DNA of 64,000 nucleotides from JALYNX01 sp963746905 (GCA_963746905.1 CAVVCY010000003.1:1080024-1144023), one strand, 5' to 3'; shown: positions 1-8,192, counted from the first letter of the stretch. Translations and numbers: made by a program. Notes: a model not told the origin generated them from the sequence alone.

Positions 1-1
1 G

Positions 2-247
2 TTCACCGTGCCCATTGCTGCTGTGATCGAGGTGGCCGTTTGGGGGATCATCGTGAAGCTGACGAAGACGGCGTCGATAGCTTCCCTCGTGATCATGGTC
101 GTGACCGTCCCGATTCTGATCTGGCAGGGTGTCCCCGGGGCTTCTCTGATCTGGGTCGCCCTGACCATCGCCCTCATCGTCTGGCGGCATCGAGGAAACA
201 TCCAACGCATGGTTTCTGGCAGAGAGCACAAGGTGACCAGCACATGA
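2..247 (+). CDS. plsY: Glycerol-3-phosphate acyltransferase PlsY, C-terminal part
   Basis: This is the 3' end of a reading frame that is already open at the left edge. It is hydrophobic, with two apparent membrane segments, and ends in an IWRHRGNIQRMVSG-like tail. The closing WRHR-x-NI-x-R-x-x-x-G motif and the alternating membrane helices are typical of PlsY, the membrane enzyme that transfers an acyl group from acyl-phosphate to glycerol-3-phosphate in phospholipid synthesis. About 80 residues of a family usually near 200 are visible. The stop overlaps the galU start as ATGA, suggesting translational coupling. The call rests mostly on the tail motif, so it is good but not certain. Confidence 0.72.
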   Translation, partial: FTVPIAAVIEVAVWGIIVKLTKTASIASLVIMVVTVPILIWQGVPGASLIWVALTIALIVWRHRGNIQRMVSGREHKVTST

Positions 248-1059
248 CCATCGATGTCGCAGTGATCCCGGCGGCGGGGCGGGGAACCCGGATGCGCCCG
301 GCGACCAGGGTGGTGCCCAAGGCGCTCCTCACGGTGGTCGACCGCCCGGCGATCCAATACGCAGTGGAGGAGGCGGCGCGGGCCGGTGCCAAGGAGGCGG
401 TGGTGATCGTCGACCTCGACGTCGGCCATCTGGTGGCCCAGCATTTCAGCCTCGAGGGACCACTCCCCGGCTTGGAGGAGATCCACCTTCGCCCGGTCGT
501 CCAGGAGGAGCCGCTGGGCCTCGGCCACGCGGTGAATGAGGCGGCCGATGTTGTTGGGGATCGACCCTTCTACGTCCTCCTCGCGGACAACATTGTTCGT
601 CCCGGCGTGGACGTCCTTGCCGCGTTGTCGGCGGGTAGCAACGAAGGATCGGTGTCCGTGGTCTGCCTCCGCGAGCTCGCCGATGAGTTCCTGTCGAAGT
701 ACGGGGTAGTGGTGCCCTCGTCGCCGGTGGAGGAGAGCTATCTCATGCTCGGCGGGGCGGTGGAGAAGCCCGGGATCGAGGAGGCACCGTCCCGGCTCGG
801 GATGGTTGGCCGATACCTGTTCACGCCGGAGGTCTTCGGCCTCCTCGACAAGACGGCCCCCGGTACCGGGGGCGAGATCCAACTGACCGATGCGATCGAC
901 GGATTGGGAAAGGCGGGCCGCCTGCGAGGCTACGTAGCGGGGCTGGACCTCCTCGATGTGGGCACCCCGCTCGGCCTTCTCGAGGCCTCGGTGGTCCTGG
1001 GGAAGGACCAATTCGGGGAGGAGTTCATCACCTGGCTGGAGGATCGGCCGGGAACGTGA
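244..1059 (+). CDS. galU: UTP--glucose-1-phosphate uridylyltransferase
   Basis: A 271-residue nucleotidyltransferase that makes UDP-glucose from UTP and glucose-1-phosphate for cell-envelope glycans. The N-terminus carries the signature GRGTRMRP (about residues 12-19) followed by VPKALLTVVDRP. Further in are QEEPLGLGHAV, an LLADN metal-site motif and GEIQLTDAI near the C-terminus. The frame is open further upstream, but the ATG at 244 starts the conserved domain directly and overlaps the previous stop, so it is preferred. The next gene (moeA) begins within its stop region. The galU-moeA-moaC order is common in actinobacteria. Confidence 0.92.
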   Translation: MTIDVAVIPAAGRGTRMRPATRVVPKALLTVVDRPAIQYAVEEAARAGAKEAVVIVDLDVGHLVAQHFSLEGPLPGLEEIHLRPVVQEEPLGLGHAVNEAADVVGDRPFYVLLADNIVRPGVDVLAALSAGSNEGSVSVVCLRELADEFLSKYGVVVPSSPVEESYLMLGGAVEKPGIEEAPSRLGMVGRYLFTPEVFGLLDKTAPGTGGEIQLTDAIDGLGKAGRLRGYVAGLDLLDVGTPLGLLEASVVLGKDQFGEEFITWLEDRPGT

Positions 1060-2286
1060 GACCTCTCGAAGAGGCCCGCGCCGAGGTCTTGCACTCGGTC
1101 CAGGTGCTGGATACCGAGCCGGTCTCGATATGGGATGCCTCTGGCAGGGTCCTTGCCGCCGATGTGATTGCCGCCGAGAACGTTCCTCCCTTCCACAACT
1201 CGGCGATGGACGGTTACGCGGTGCTCGGCGTCGACGTGGCTCGGCCCGGAGCCGTGCTCGATGTCATCGGTGATCTCGCCGCGGGCTTTGTGACAGAAAG
1301 ACGGGTCGGTCCCGGCCAGGCACTGAAGATCATGACCGGCGCCCCCATGCCAGAAGGCGCCGACACGATTGTGAAGATCGAGGACACCGACGGTGGCACC
1401 GATCGGGTGACCATTGCCCCCGCGGTGGACGTCGGGACCTCGGTGCGGGCTGCCGGGGGCGACGTCCCCCTCGGGAGCCTGGTGTTCGAAGCCGGGACCA
1501 GGCTCACTCCGATGCATGTCGGAGTGCTGGCGACGATTGGTGTCGCCACCCCCACAGTCCGGCGACGTCCTCGGGTCGCTTTCATGTCAACCGGTGACGA
1601 GCTCGTTCCCCCCGGAGGGGGCCCACTCGCCCCCGGGTTGATCCGTGATTCGAACCGGCCGATGTTGAAGGCCCTTCTCGAGGATGCCGGGGCCGATCTG
1701 ATCGACCTCGGGATCATTCCCGACAACGACGACGCCTTGCGGGAGGCACTGGAGACCGGTTCCTCCTCAGACGTGATCGTGTCCACGGGCGGCGTCTCGA
1801 TGGGGGACTACGACGTGACCAAGAAGGTGCTCCAGGGCAGCTCATCGGTCGGGTTCTGGCAGGTGGCGATCCAGCCAGCCAAGCCATTTGCATTCGGAAG
1901 GGTCGGCGACGCGCTCGTTCTTCGGCCTACCCGGCAATCCGGTGTCGGTCCTGGTGTCATTCGAGCAGTTCCTGCGCCCTGCTCTCCTCAGGATGCAAGG
2001 TGCGGGCAGAGTTCTCCGGGATCAGACTGCAGCTATCGCCGGCGAGCGATTCGACACCGATCCCGAAAAGACTGTCTTCGTGAGGGTGCGAATCGCCGAT
2101 CAGGGCCCAACCGCCCCGGTTGTCGTGTCGTCGGGAGGCCAGTTGTCCAACATCCTTTCGGCAGCTGCGGCCGCTGACGCTTTTGCGGTGGTTCCCCGTG
2201 GAGTCGCTGTGGTAGCCGAAGGAGAGGCCGTGGTCATCGAGCGGTTCAAATCACCAGAGACGAGGGAGTGGACGGATGGGATCTGA
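1056..2286 (+). CDS. moeA: Molybdopterin molybdenumtransferase MoeA, frameshifted
   Basis: MoeA inserts molybdate into adenylylated molybdopterin. The first part (1056 to about 1917) has the family landmarks NSAMDGYAV, MTGAPMPEGADTIVKIED, STGDELVPP and TGGVSMGDYD, ending in QPAKPFAFG. The expected continuation FFGLPGNPVSVLVSFEQF lies one frame over and runs cleanly to the stop at 2286. One extra base at about 1914-1918 accounts for the break: removing the G before TTCTTC restores a continuous protein of about 409 residues. Read literally, the first frame ends at 2177 with an unrelated tail. The break could be a sequence error or a real mutation. The last 11 bases overlap moaC. Confidence 0.88.
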
Positions 2287-2764
2287 GGGCGATCTGACGC
2301 ACCTGAACGAATCGGGTGAAGTCCACATGGTCGATGTCGGGGACAAAGACGAGACCCATCGCGAGGCGGTCGCCGAAGCCCACGTCGTCATGTCAGAGGG
2401 GTTGGTTTCGCGGTTCTTCGCCGGTGACCTGCCCAAAGGGGAGGCGGCGGCCGTCGCCCGGATTGCGGGGATCGCGGCTGCCAAGAAGACTCCTGATCTC
2501 ATCCCGTTGTGCCATCCCATCCCCCTCGGTGGGGTCGAAATCGACTTGAAGCCGAGTGGGCATGGAATTCAGGTGGTTGCTACCGTTTCCACTTGGGGGC
2601 GCACTGGTGTCGAGATGGAGGCGATGACGGCGGCGTCGGTCGCAGCCCTCACCATCTACGACATGGTCAAGGGCGTGGAGCGCGGAGTGACCGTGGATTC
2701 GGTGAGACTGATGAAGAAGTCCGGAGGAAGGTCCGGTCTGTGGGAGAGGGATTTGAGTCGTTGA
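2276..2764 (+). CDS. moaC: Cyclic pyranopterin monophosphate synthase MoaC
   Basis: A 162-residue protein matching MoaC, which converts the MoaA product into cyclic pyranopterin monophosphate in molybdenum-cofactor synthesis. It contains the characteristic KKTPDLIPLCHPIPL stretch and the MEAMTAASVAALTIYDM segment, both around the active site, and a conserved MKKSGGRSG near the end. Length is normal. It overlaps the end of moeA by 11 bases, so the two are probably translated together. MoaA, MoaE and MoaD are not in the window. Confidence 0.95.
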   Translation: MGSEGDLTHLNESGEVHMVDVGDKDETHREAVAEAHVVMSEGLVSRFFAGDLPKGEAAAVARIAGIAAAKKTPDLIPLCHPIPLGGVEIDLKPSGHGIQVVATVSTWGRTGVEMEAMTAASVAALTIYDMVKGVERGVTVDSVRLMKKSGGRSGLWERDLSR

Positions 2765-2817
2765 TTGGGACAAGGTCTCCCCACTACGCTCACCCTTGGA
2801 CGGAGTGAACGCGGGGT

Positions 2818-3255
2818 ATGCAAACAAGCGTCATCATTGGCCTGCTGGTAATAGCCGCAATATGGAGCGTCTACCTTCTCCCATCGGTATTTGGCAACCG
2901 CCAAAACACCCCCCTCAACTCCACTGAAGAGTTCGATCGCTGGACCCATCTCATTGCCGACGTCCAAAAACGGCCATACGGCAAGGGGGACGTCGGGCAC
3001 CGCGACATCATCAGGCTTCGTCAGCGACGGACCATGGCGCTCCTCATCACACTCGCCCTGGGGACAGCAGCCCTTGCTTGGTGGCAGAACTCGTTGCCGC
3101 TCTTGTTGGTCCACCTTTTCGTCGACTCGTTGATAGCCCTGTACGTGGCCGCACTGGCGCAAATGAAGCAGCGTCGACAGTGGCGTCTCAAGGTGAGTCA
3201 TGTTTCCGAGCGGCCCGAGTGGGAGGAACCGCAGGTTCGGGTCATCGCCAACTGA
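2818..3255 (+). CDS. SepX/GlpR-like actinobacterial membrane protein
   Basis: A 145-residue protein with an N-terminal membrane segment (about residues 4-22, containing WSVYLLPSV), a polar stretch with STEEFDRW, a basic RLRQRR cluster, and two further hydrophobic segments (about 72-88 and 93-114). This pattern and the position after galU-moeA-moaC match the GlpR/SepX family, described in Streptomyces as a divisome membrane component. The assignment is from gene order and general layout rather than a diagnostic motif. No strong ribosome-binding site is visible before the ATG. Confidence 0.6.
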   Translation: MQTSVIIGLLVIAAIWSVYLLPSVFGNRQNTPLNSTEEFDRWTHLIADVQKRPYGKGDVGHRDIIRLRQRRTMALLITLALGTAALAWWQNSLPLLLVHLFVDSLIALYVAALAQMKQRRQWRLKVSHVSERPEWEEPQVRVIAN

Positions 3256-3259
3256 CGCG

Positions 3260-3871
3260 ATGGGATTGAACTTCGCAGACGATGCTCGGTCGGTTCTCGA
3301 CGAGCGGTTCACAGCTCGAGAGAAGGGCTATTCCGGCTCCCGTCAGGTGATCAGGGCTTGTGCCAATGCGATCCGGGCCCTGCACCGCGGGGAATGGGAG
3401 TCGGCCCGTGAGCTGATCGAACAGGCGGGTTCGCAGCTGGCCGAGATCATGGCGACACTCGCTGGCCACCCCGACGTCCTCCACGCCGGCTTTGTCTGGG
3501 ATGCGGCGAAGGAATACGCCGAGGCGAGGATCACGGAGGCGCTTTTCAAAGACGAGCCGGTTCCGAGCTTCGTCGAACTCGGCATCGATCCGGTGCCCTA
3601 CCTCAATGGTCTGGGCGAAGCCGTCGGTGAGATGCGCCGTCGGATGTTGGATCTGTTGCGGGACGGCGATGTCGACGGTGCGGACAAGGCGCTCCAGGCG
3701 ATGGACGAGATCGTCGATCTGCTGGCATCGATGGACTACCCCGACGGGATGACCTCGGGCCTGCGCCGCACCACGGACGTGGCCCGCGCCCTGGTCGAAC
3801 GCTCCCGTTCCGACCTCACGGCGACCGTCGTCCAGGAACGCCTCCGCCAGGACTTGTCCCGGCTTACCTGA
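3260..3871 (+). CDS. Translin-family protein
   Basis: A 203-residue soluble, largely helical protein. The frame is open further upstream, but the ATG at 3260 follows the SepX-like stop closely and begins a sensible domain. The N-terminal SRQVIRACANAIRALHRGEWESA region, later E-rich helices and a closing RTTDVARALVERSRSDL helix resemble the translin family (COG2178), nucleic-acid-binding helical proteins found in archaea and some bacteria. No function is established for the bacterial members. It is the last gene before tRNA-Ala on this strand and may share a transcript with the SepX-like gene 4 bases upstream. Confidence 0.62.
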   Translation: MGLNFADDARSVLDERFTAREKGYSGSRQVIRACANAIRALHRGEWESARELIEQAGSQLAEIMATLAGHPDVLHAGFVWDAAKEYAEARITEALFKDEPVPSFVELGIDPVPYLNGLGEAVGEMRRRMLDLLRDGDVDGADKALQAMDEIVDLLASMDYPDGMTSGLRRTTDVARALVERSRSDLTATVVQERLRQDLSRLT

Positions 3872-3960
3872 GGTACGTTGCGCCATATGTGGCGCGGAGC
3901 CGACAGAGAATGGCGCTCTGGCCCACCAACCACCCGCCGGTACAATCCGGTCTCCCACAA

Positions 3961-4034
3961 GGGGCTGTAGCTCAGCCTGGCAGAGCACCTCGTTCGCAAC
4001 GAGGGGGTCACGGGTTCAAATCCCGTCAGCTCCA
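3961..4034 (+). tRNA. tRNA-Ala (anticodon CGC)
   Basis: A complete cloverleaf without encoded CCA. The acceptor GGGGCTG pairs with CAGCTCC and includes the G3:U70 wobble that identifies alanine tRNAs. The D-stem is GCTC/GAGC. The anticodon stem CCTCG/CGAGG encloses loop TTCGCAA, giving anticodon CGC at 3995-3997. The T-arm is ACGGG-TTCAAAT-CCCGT and the discriminator is A. The half from the anticodon to just past the discriminator (3995-4035) is repeated exactly at 7375-7415, so this gene appears to be an integration site that kept an intact tRNA. Confidence 0.96.
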
Positions 4035-4035
4035 C
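3995..4035 (+). repeat. Left 41-bp direct repeat, putative att site
   Basis: This segment, from the tRNA-Ala anticodon through one base past the discriminator, is identical over 41 bases to 7375-7415. Identity stops sharply on both sides: the preceding bases are T and A, and the following bases A and G. Tyrosine integrases commonly use tRNA 3' halves as attachment cores. The repeat is seen directly; its role as an att site is inferred. Confidence 0.8.
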
Positions 4036-4057
4036 AATTTCACTCTGTATCAGTTGG

Positions 4058-4097
4058 GGAAACCCAGATCCTTGTCCGGCTCCAGCCGTGGGTTTCC
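4058..4097. other. Inverted repeat between tRNA-Ala and the ECF sigma gene
   Basis: A perfect 9-bp inverted repeat (GGAAACCCA at 4058-4066, TGGGTTTCC at 4089-4097) encloses a 22-base loop just inside the left boundary of the island. There is no T-tract after it, so a simple rho-independent terminator is doubtful. It could bind a dimeric regulator or end the tRNA transcript. Confidence 0.4.
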
Positions 4098-4221
4098 GTA
4101 CCGTGATGACCCTGTAGTTCAGATCAGGTCGCTCTCTCGAGTTCACGCTCTTGCCTTTGCGGCAACCCCGCCAATCCTCCCGATGTTCCGTGTCACCCGT
4201 ATTCGGGGTCTGTGGCTACTT

Positions 4222-4692
4222 ATGGTGATGACTGTGATCGACGAGAGGTCGGTTGATGCCTACGCGGCGCATGCTGATGGCCTGGTTCGATTCGCCGCCG
4301 GGCTTGTGGGTCCATCGGATGCTCAGGACGTCGTGTCGGACGCGATGGCTCGTCTGATGGGTTCTCGTGTGTGGCCAGAAGCAGAGAATCCGAGGGCGTT
4401 GATGTACCGGGCGGTGTTCTACGAGGCCCGCATGTTCGTCCGATCGCAGCGTCGCCGGCTCAGGCGGGAAGCTCGGGCAGCGGTCGAGGAAGCCTACGAC
4501 ATGCCGAATATTGCTCCTGAGGTTTCCCGGGCAGTGGCGGGTTTGAGTCCCCAACAACGAGCTGTGGTCTTCTTGACCTATTGGGATGACCTGGATGCGG
4601 GTTCGGTAGCCGGCTTGTTGGGGGTGAGCGAAGGGACTGTGCGCAAGCAACTGGCGCGGGCTCGTGATCGTCTTCGAGAGGTGTTGGGATGA
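4222..4692 (+). CDS. ECF RNA polymerase sigma factor (sigma-70 family)
   Basis: A protein of about 156 residues with the two-domain layout of extracytoplasmic-function sigma factors. A region-2-like helix set (DGLVRFAAGLVGPSDAQDVV, then a basic RSQRRRLRRE stretch) is followed by region 4 with LSPQQRAVVFLTYWDD and a helix-turn-helix ending VSEGTVRKQLARARDRL. The frame is open far upstream through the tRNA, which is not coding; ATG 4222 or 4228 gives a normal ECF length. It overlaps the next gene as ATGA, the usual arrangement of an ECF factor with a membrane regulator or co-regulated partner. It lies inside the tRNA-bounded segment. Confidence 0.85.
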   Translation: MVMTVIDERSVDAYAAHADGLVRFAAGLVGPSDAQDVVSDAMARLMGSRVWPEAENPRALMYRAVFYEARMFVRSQRRRLRREARAAVEEAYDMPNIAPEVSRAVAGLSPQQRAVVFLTYWDDLDAGSVAGLLGVSEGTVRKQLARARDRLREVLG

Positions 4693-5963
4693 GTGTTCTC
4701 GACGACCGGATAAGAGATGTGGTTCGTACGATCGGAGAGTCGGCGCCGAACCCGCCCGCTCTTCGCCAGGATACGATCCGCACACCGCTCGCGGGGCGTC
4801 GGATACGTGGACCACTACTGGCGGTTGTCTCTTTCGTGGTTGTTATCGGTGTGTTTGTCGGAGCCGGCTTCTTGTTCGGCGGCCAGAATCAGACTCCGGC
4901 TACGAATGCGACCCAGCCTTCAACGCCGGACGTGACCCAGCCTGCAACGACCAACCCTTCCGGGCCGACAACGTCGCCGCCTTCCGAGGCGAAGATCGCT
5001 GAGCTTCTGAACGGATTCCTCGAGGCCCGAGTCGCCGGTGAGGGGGCACAGCAGTACCTGTACGTCCCCGAGGAGGACATTCCGCTCCTCTACGCGACTA
5101 CGTCGGGAGCACCGTACGAGCAGGCCGAGTTCGAGCCAGTGCCTGACATCGAGTGGCCCTACGGTTTCATGGCGTTCAAGGTTCGGATGTTCGCCGGGGA
5201 CACGGTGGTCGAACAGCTCTTCTTCATGCCCCACGACGACCCCATACAATTTCCAGCGGACGGCCGCCTTGGGCTCGAGTATGAGCAGGACGGTTTTGGA
5301 ACCGACATCGCGCCAACTACCGAGGACGGTCAACCCGTGGCCGTGCCCGTCGACTTCTTCGACGGCGAGATGACCATGCAGGCCGCCCACCCTTGGATCT
5401 TCGTCGACTACCCATTCGGCCCTCTCGGCCGCATGGTCCCGGAGGGCCCGGATGTGCTGCCGACAACCGACGGCGGGGAGCGCATCGACTGGGATGAGTT
5501 CAGGGTCATGGCCGACCCGACGGCGGGCGGGACGGGTTGTCAAACAGCGAGTCCAGCCGACGCCGAGGCCCTGGCCGAGAGCATCCGGTCCAACCCCGAC
5601 CTCGAGGCGACTGCTCCGGTAGCGGTGAGTGTCGGAGGGGCCGAAGCCCTGATGATGGACGTGGTGATCGCCGCCGGAGCGACTATCAGAGTGGCTGTCG
5701 ACGAGCAGTTCAACCTCTGCGCCAATGAGCTCCTGAACCCCATCCTCGACCAAGGCGTCGGGTCTTCTATGACGGTCGTGAACGATGGCGTCATGAGTGG
5801 CCAGGCAACGGGGGAACGGATGCGGCTCTACTTGTTCGACATGCCCGAGGAGTCCTCCATGCGGACCATGGCCATAGCGATCATCGCGCCGGAGTCACGT
5901 TTCGAGAGGGCAGTGAACACAGCGGCACCGATCGTCGACTCCTTCGAGTTCCACGCTCCGTGA
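4689..5963 (+). CDS. Membrane-anchored protein paired with the ECF sigma factor
   Basis: A 424-residue protein with a short cytoplasmic N-terminus (about 38 residues, DDRIRDVVRTI start), one membrane segment (about residues 41-64, rich in V, G and F), a Thr/Pro/Asn-rich linker of about 35 residues and a long extracytoplasmic domain. No zinc anti-sigma HxxxCxxC motif is visible, so anti-sigma function cannot be claimed. The ATGA overlap with the ECF gene and the short cytoplasmic tail suggest it may hold or sense for the sigma factor. I do not recognise the outer domain. Confidence 0.6.
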   Translation: MSVLDDRIRDVVRTIGESAPNPPALRQDTIRTPLAGRRIRGPLLAVVSFVVVIGVFVGAGFLFGGQNQTPATNATQPSTPDVTQPATTNPSGPTTSPPSEAKIAELLNGFLEARVAGEGAQQYLYVPEEDIPLLYATTSGAPYEQAEFEPVPDIEWPYGFMAFKVRMFAGDTVVEQLFFMPHDDPIQFPADGRLGLEYEQDGFGTDIAPTTEDGQPVAVPVDFFDGEMTMQAAHPWIFVDYPFGPLGRMVPEGPDVLPTTDGGERIDWDEFRVMADPTAGGTGCQTASPADAEALAESIRSNPDLEATAPVAVSVGGAEALMMDVVIAAGATIRVAVDEQFNLCANELLNPILDQGVGSSMTVVNDGVMSGQATGERMRLYLFDMPEESSMRTMAIAIIAPESRFERAVNTAAPIVDSFEFHAP

Positions 5964-6003
5964 TGGAGACGGAATCGGGGGAGGAGATCCCGGAGGACGT
6001 CGA

Positions 6004-7374
6004 ATGACGATGAGATTGAGACCGGCGGGACCCGTGGTGGCTCTGCTCGTCATGACAGCGTGCACGAGCGGGGGAGCTGTAGCAACGACAGAATCGACAA
6101 TGAGCAGTGCGCCTACGACCATTGCACCCAGCACGACGCAAGACCCGAACGTTGTGCCCACTGTCGGGCCGGACTCGAGCGTTGTGCCCACCATCGAACC
6201 GGACCCGACCGGTCTGCCGACCAACGGGTGGATTGCGGTTGGCGAGGGAGGCGACATCTGGCTGGTCTCCCTCGACCAAGAGCCGCGTCGGGTCATTGGC
6301 ACCGACACGGACTCGGTCGACGAGCTCTGTCCCGCCTTTTCGCCGGATGGGCGCAGACTGGCCTATGGGCGCTGGGAGGGCGAGAGTGTCGCGCTCGCGG
6401 TCGTTGATGTGGACGCCGATGGACGGGTCTCCGACCCGGTCACCATCGAGGTGGGCGACGGGCTGCCGGCACCATGTCCACTCTGGTCCGCAGACGGCAG
6501 TCAGATCGCGTTCGAAGTCGCACTCACCGACCCCGGCAACACCACCACATCAGCTGCCGGCAGCGAAGTCCGGATCGTCACCTTGTCCGACAACAGTGTC
6601 ACCGTTCTCCCGGACCTGCTGGCCACGGACCTCGAGTGGTCGCCCGATGGCAACCTGTTGGCCATCGTCAGCGGTTTCGACGGTGTCGACCCCGACGGCA
6701 ACAGTCTCCGCGACGGCCGGATCTACCTGTACTCCCCGGCGTCGGGGACGATCCGGTCCATCGACGCCACCCTCGGGGCCACGAATCTGACTTGGTCGCC
6801 CGACGGCGGGCACATCGCCTACCACACCGGAGACTCGGCTCACGAGCTACGGGTCATCGACATCGACACCGAGCAGCAGGAGACGCTTGCCTCATACGAT
6901 GACTTCTACGGGATTGGACCGGTGTGGTCACCCGATGGCGAGTGGATCCTCTACCAACGATGCTTGGGTTCCTGCGGTTTTTCGACACATGAATTGGTCC
7001 TGCTTTCGGTGGGTGATTCAGAAGACGGTGCTGAGAAATCCGGGGAAGTCGTCATCCGCCCCTTCATCGAAACACTCTATGGCACATGTCGCTTGATCCC
7101 ACGCGGGGTGACGTGGTCACCCGACGGCCGGTATCTGCTCCACAACGGTGAATTTTTCAGAGGGGGGTGCGGAAGCAACCTGACGTTCTTGGCAACTGTT
7201 CCTATCGACCTCGAGATGATCCACTCGGCGTTGATGAAGTCCGATGGTGAGCTCGAGGTGGATTTGGCGGCGGCGAAGCTGACCGAGCCGGACCTGGGCG
7301 ACTCCGACGGCCGCTATGACGCGAGATCGCTGGTCGTCCCAATCCAAAACTGGGGAATCCGACCACAAGAATGA
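6004..7374 (+). CDS. Secreted lipoprotein with TolB/PD40-type beta-propeller
   Basis: A 456-residue protein. The N-terminus is a lipoprotein-type signal (arginines, hydrophobic core, Cys about residue 20 after VMTA), then a Thr/Pro-rich linker. The body carries at least six blade motifs of the W/F-S-P-D-G type (for example LEWSPDGNLLAI, LTWSPDGGHIAY, PVWSPDGEWILY, VTWSPDGRYLL), as in TolB-like propellers. It probably sits outside the membrane and binds a protein or ligand. It follows the sigma/membrane pair by 40 bases on the same strand. Its TGA ends one base before the right 41-bp repeat, so the C-terminus may have been set by the integration event. Confidence 0.75.
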   Translation: MTMRLRPAGPVVALLVMTACTSGGAVATTESTMSSAPTTIAPSTTQDPNVVPTVGPDSSVVPTIEPDPTGLPTNGWIAVGEGGDIWLVSLDQEPRRVIGTDTDSVDELCPAFSPDGRRLAYGRWEGESVALAVVDVDADGRVSDPVTIEVGDGLPAPCPLWSADGSQIAFEVALTDPGNTTTSAAGSEVRIVTLSDNSVTVLPDLLATDLEWSPDGNLLAIVSGFDGVDPDGNSLRDGRIYLYSPASGTIRSIDATLGATNLTWSPDGGHIAYHTGDSAHELRVIDIDTEQQETLASYDDFYGIGPVWSPDGEWILYQRCLGSCGFSTHELVLLSVGDSEDGAEKSGEVVIRPFIETLYGTCRLIPRGVTWSPDGRYLLHNGEFFRGGCGSNLTFLATVPIDLEMIHSALMKSDGELEVDLAAAKLTEPDLGDSDGRYDARSLVVPIQNWGIRPQE

Positions 7375-7415
7375 CGCAACGAGGGGGTCACGGGTTCAAA
7401 TCCCGTCAGCTCCAC
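7375..7415 (+). repeat. Right 41-bp direct repeat (orphan tRNA-Ala 3' half)
   Basis: An exact copy of 3995-4035: anticodon loop end, variable region, T-arm and 3' acceptor strand of tRNA-Ala, without any 5' half. It cannot fold into a tRNA and is best read as the displaced attachment half-site at the right end of the island. It begins directly after the propeller gene's stop codon. Confidence 0.8.
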
Positions 7416-7452
7416 GGTCTTTGTCTTTGGTGGAGAGGATCAGGAGGACAAC

Positions 7453-8100
7453 ATGATCAAGGTTTTCGTCAACGTCGGTATGACCCTCGACGGCTACATG
7501 GTGCCGGAGGGGATGGATATCGCCCATGCCGACGATCCCGAGTATCTGGGTTGGATGGCAAGGTGGTCCCAGCTTCATGACTGGATTCTTCATCAGGAGT
7601 TTTTCAGGCAGAACTTGGAGCTGGGCGGGGGTGGCGAGACCGGCGTGGACAACGACATCGTGCGCAGGACCTTCGAGCGCACCGGTGTGAGCATCATGGG
7701 CAAGCGGATGTTCGAATTAGGTGAGCGGATGTGGCCCGAGGAGGCACCCTTCCACACGCCGGTGTTCGTGCTCACCCACGAGGTTCGTGAGCCATGGGTC
7801 CGTCCAGGCGGCACCACCTTCTACTTCGTCAACGATGGGATAGAAAGTGCCCTCGAGCAGGCACGTGAGGTGTCGGGCGAACGCGACATCCGGATCTCCG
7901 GAGGTTCCAACACCATCGTCCAGTATCTCAACGCCGGTCTCATCGACGAGCTGGCCATCGATGTGGCGCCAGTGGTGTTCGGCGGCGGCACACTGCTGTT
8001 TGACGGCCTCGACAGCGACCGAATCGAAATCGAGATCGCGGAGGCAATTCACTCGCCACTCGTCACCCATCTTCTCTACCACGTCCATGGCAAGAATTGA
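7453..8100 (+). CDS. RibD C-terminal/dihydrofolate-reductase-like oxidoreductase
   Basis: A 215-residue protein of the RibD-C/DHFR fold (YyaP/YwjB type). The N-terminus KVFVNVGMTLDGYM is the usual first strand and loop. Then come VSIMGKRMFELGERMW, the PVFVLTHE strand, and ISGGSNTIVQYLNAGLIDEL with a closing PVVFGGGTLLFDG, all conserved landmarks of the NADPH-binding fold. Such proteins are putative reductases of unknown substrate. A fair ribosome-binding stretch (GAGGATCAGGAGG) precedes the ATG. It stands immediately outside the right boundary of the island. Confidence 0.85.
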   Translation: MIKVFVNVGMTLDGYMVPEGMDIAHADDPEYLGWMARWSQLHDWILHQEFFRQNLELGGGGETGVDNDIVRRTFERTGVSIMGKRMFELGERMWPEEAPFHTPVFVLTHEVREPWVRPGGTTFYFVNDGIESALEQAREVSGERDIRISGGSNTIVQYLNAGLIDELAIDVAPVVFGGGTLLFDGLDSDRIEIEIAEAIHSPLVTHLLYHVHGKN

Positions 8101-8192
8101 GGAAGCGGGCGACCCGGCGACAATTGACCATGGTGAAATGACATAGGGCTGCTGAGTACGCTGCACGAATTCCCGATCACCCAGGTGGCTCC

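Larger units (their letters stand above)
4036..7415. mobile_element. Putative tRNA-Ala-integrated mini-island (integrase absent)
   Basis: The segment between the two 41-bp direct repeats (one repeat unit is 3,380 bp) holds only an ECF sigma gene, its membrane partner and a beta-propeller lipoprotein gene. Clean recombination between the repeats would leave one intact tRNA-Ala directly upstream of the RibD-like gene. No recombinase, excisionase or phage gene is present. It could be a remnant that lost its integrase, or a cassette mobilised by an enzyme elsewhere. The last gene's stop codon directly abuts the right repeat. The boundaries are strong evidence; mobility is inference. Confidence 0.5.

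Noticed and set aside
1911..1920. Programmed +1 frameshift in moeA
   Set aside because: There is no slippery stop-containing site as in prfB, and similar breaks occur in unrelated genes nearby. A single-base sequence error is simpler.
4036..4221. Integrase or excisionase gene hidden in the left end of the island
   Set aside because: No frame of useful length with a recombinase-like motif is present on either strand; only a 9-bp inverted repeat is seen.
7371..7580. Short frame starting at the right 41-bp repeat
   Set aside because: Its first half is tRNA sequence in an arbitrary frame, and the second half overlaps the start of the RibD-like gene in a wrong frame.
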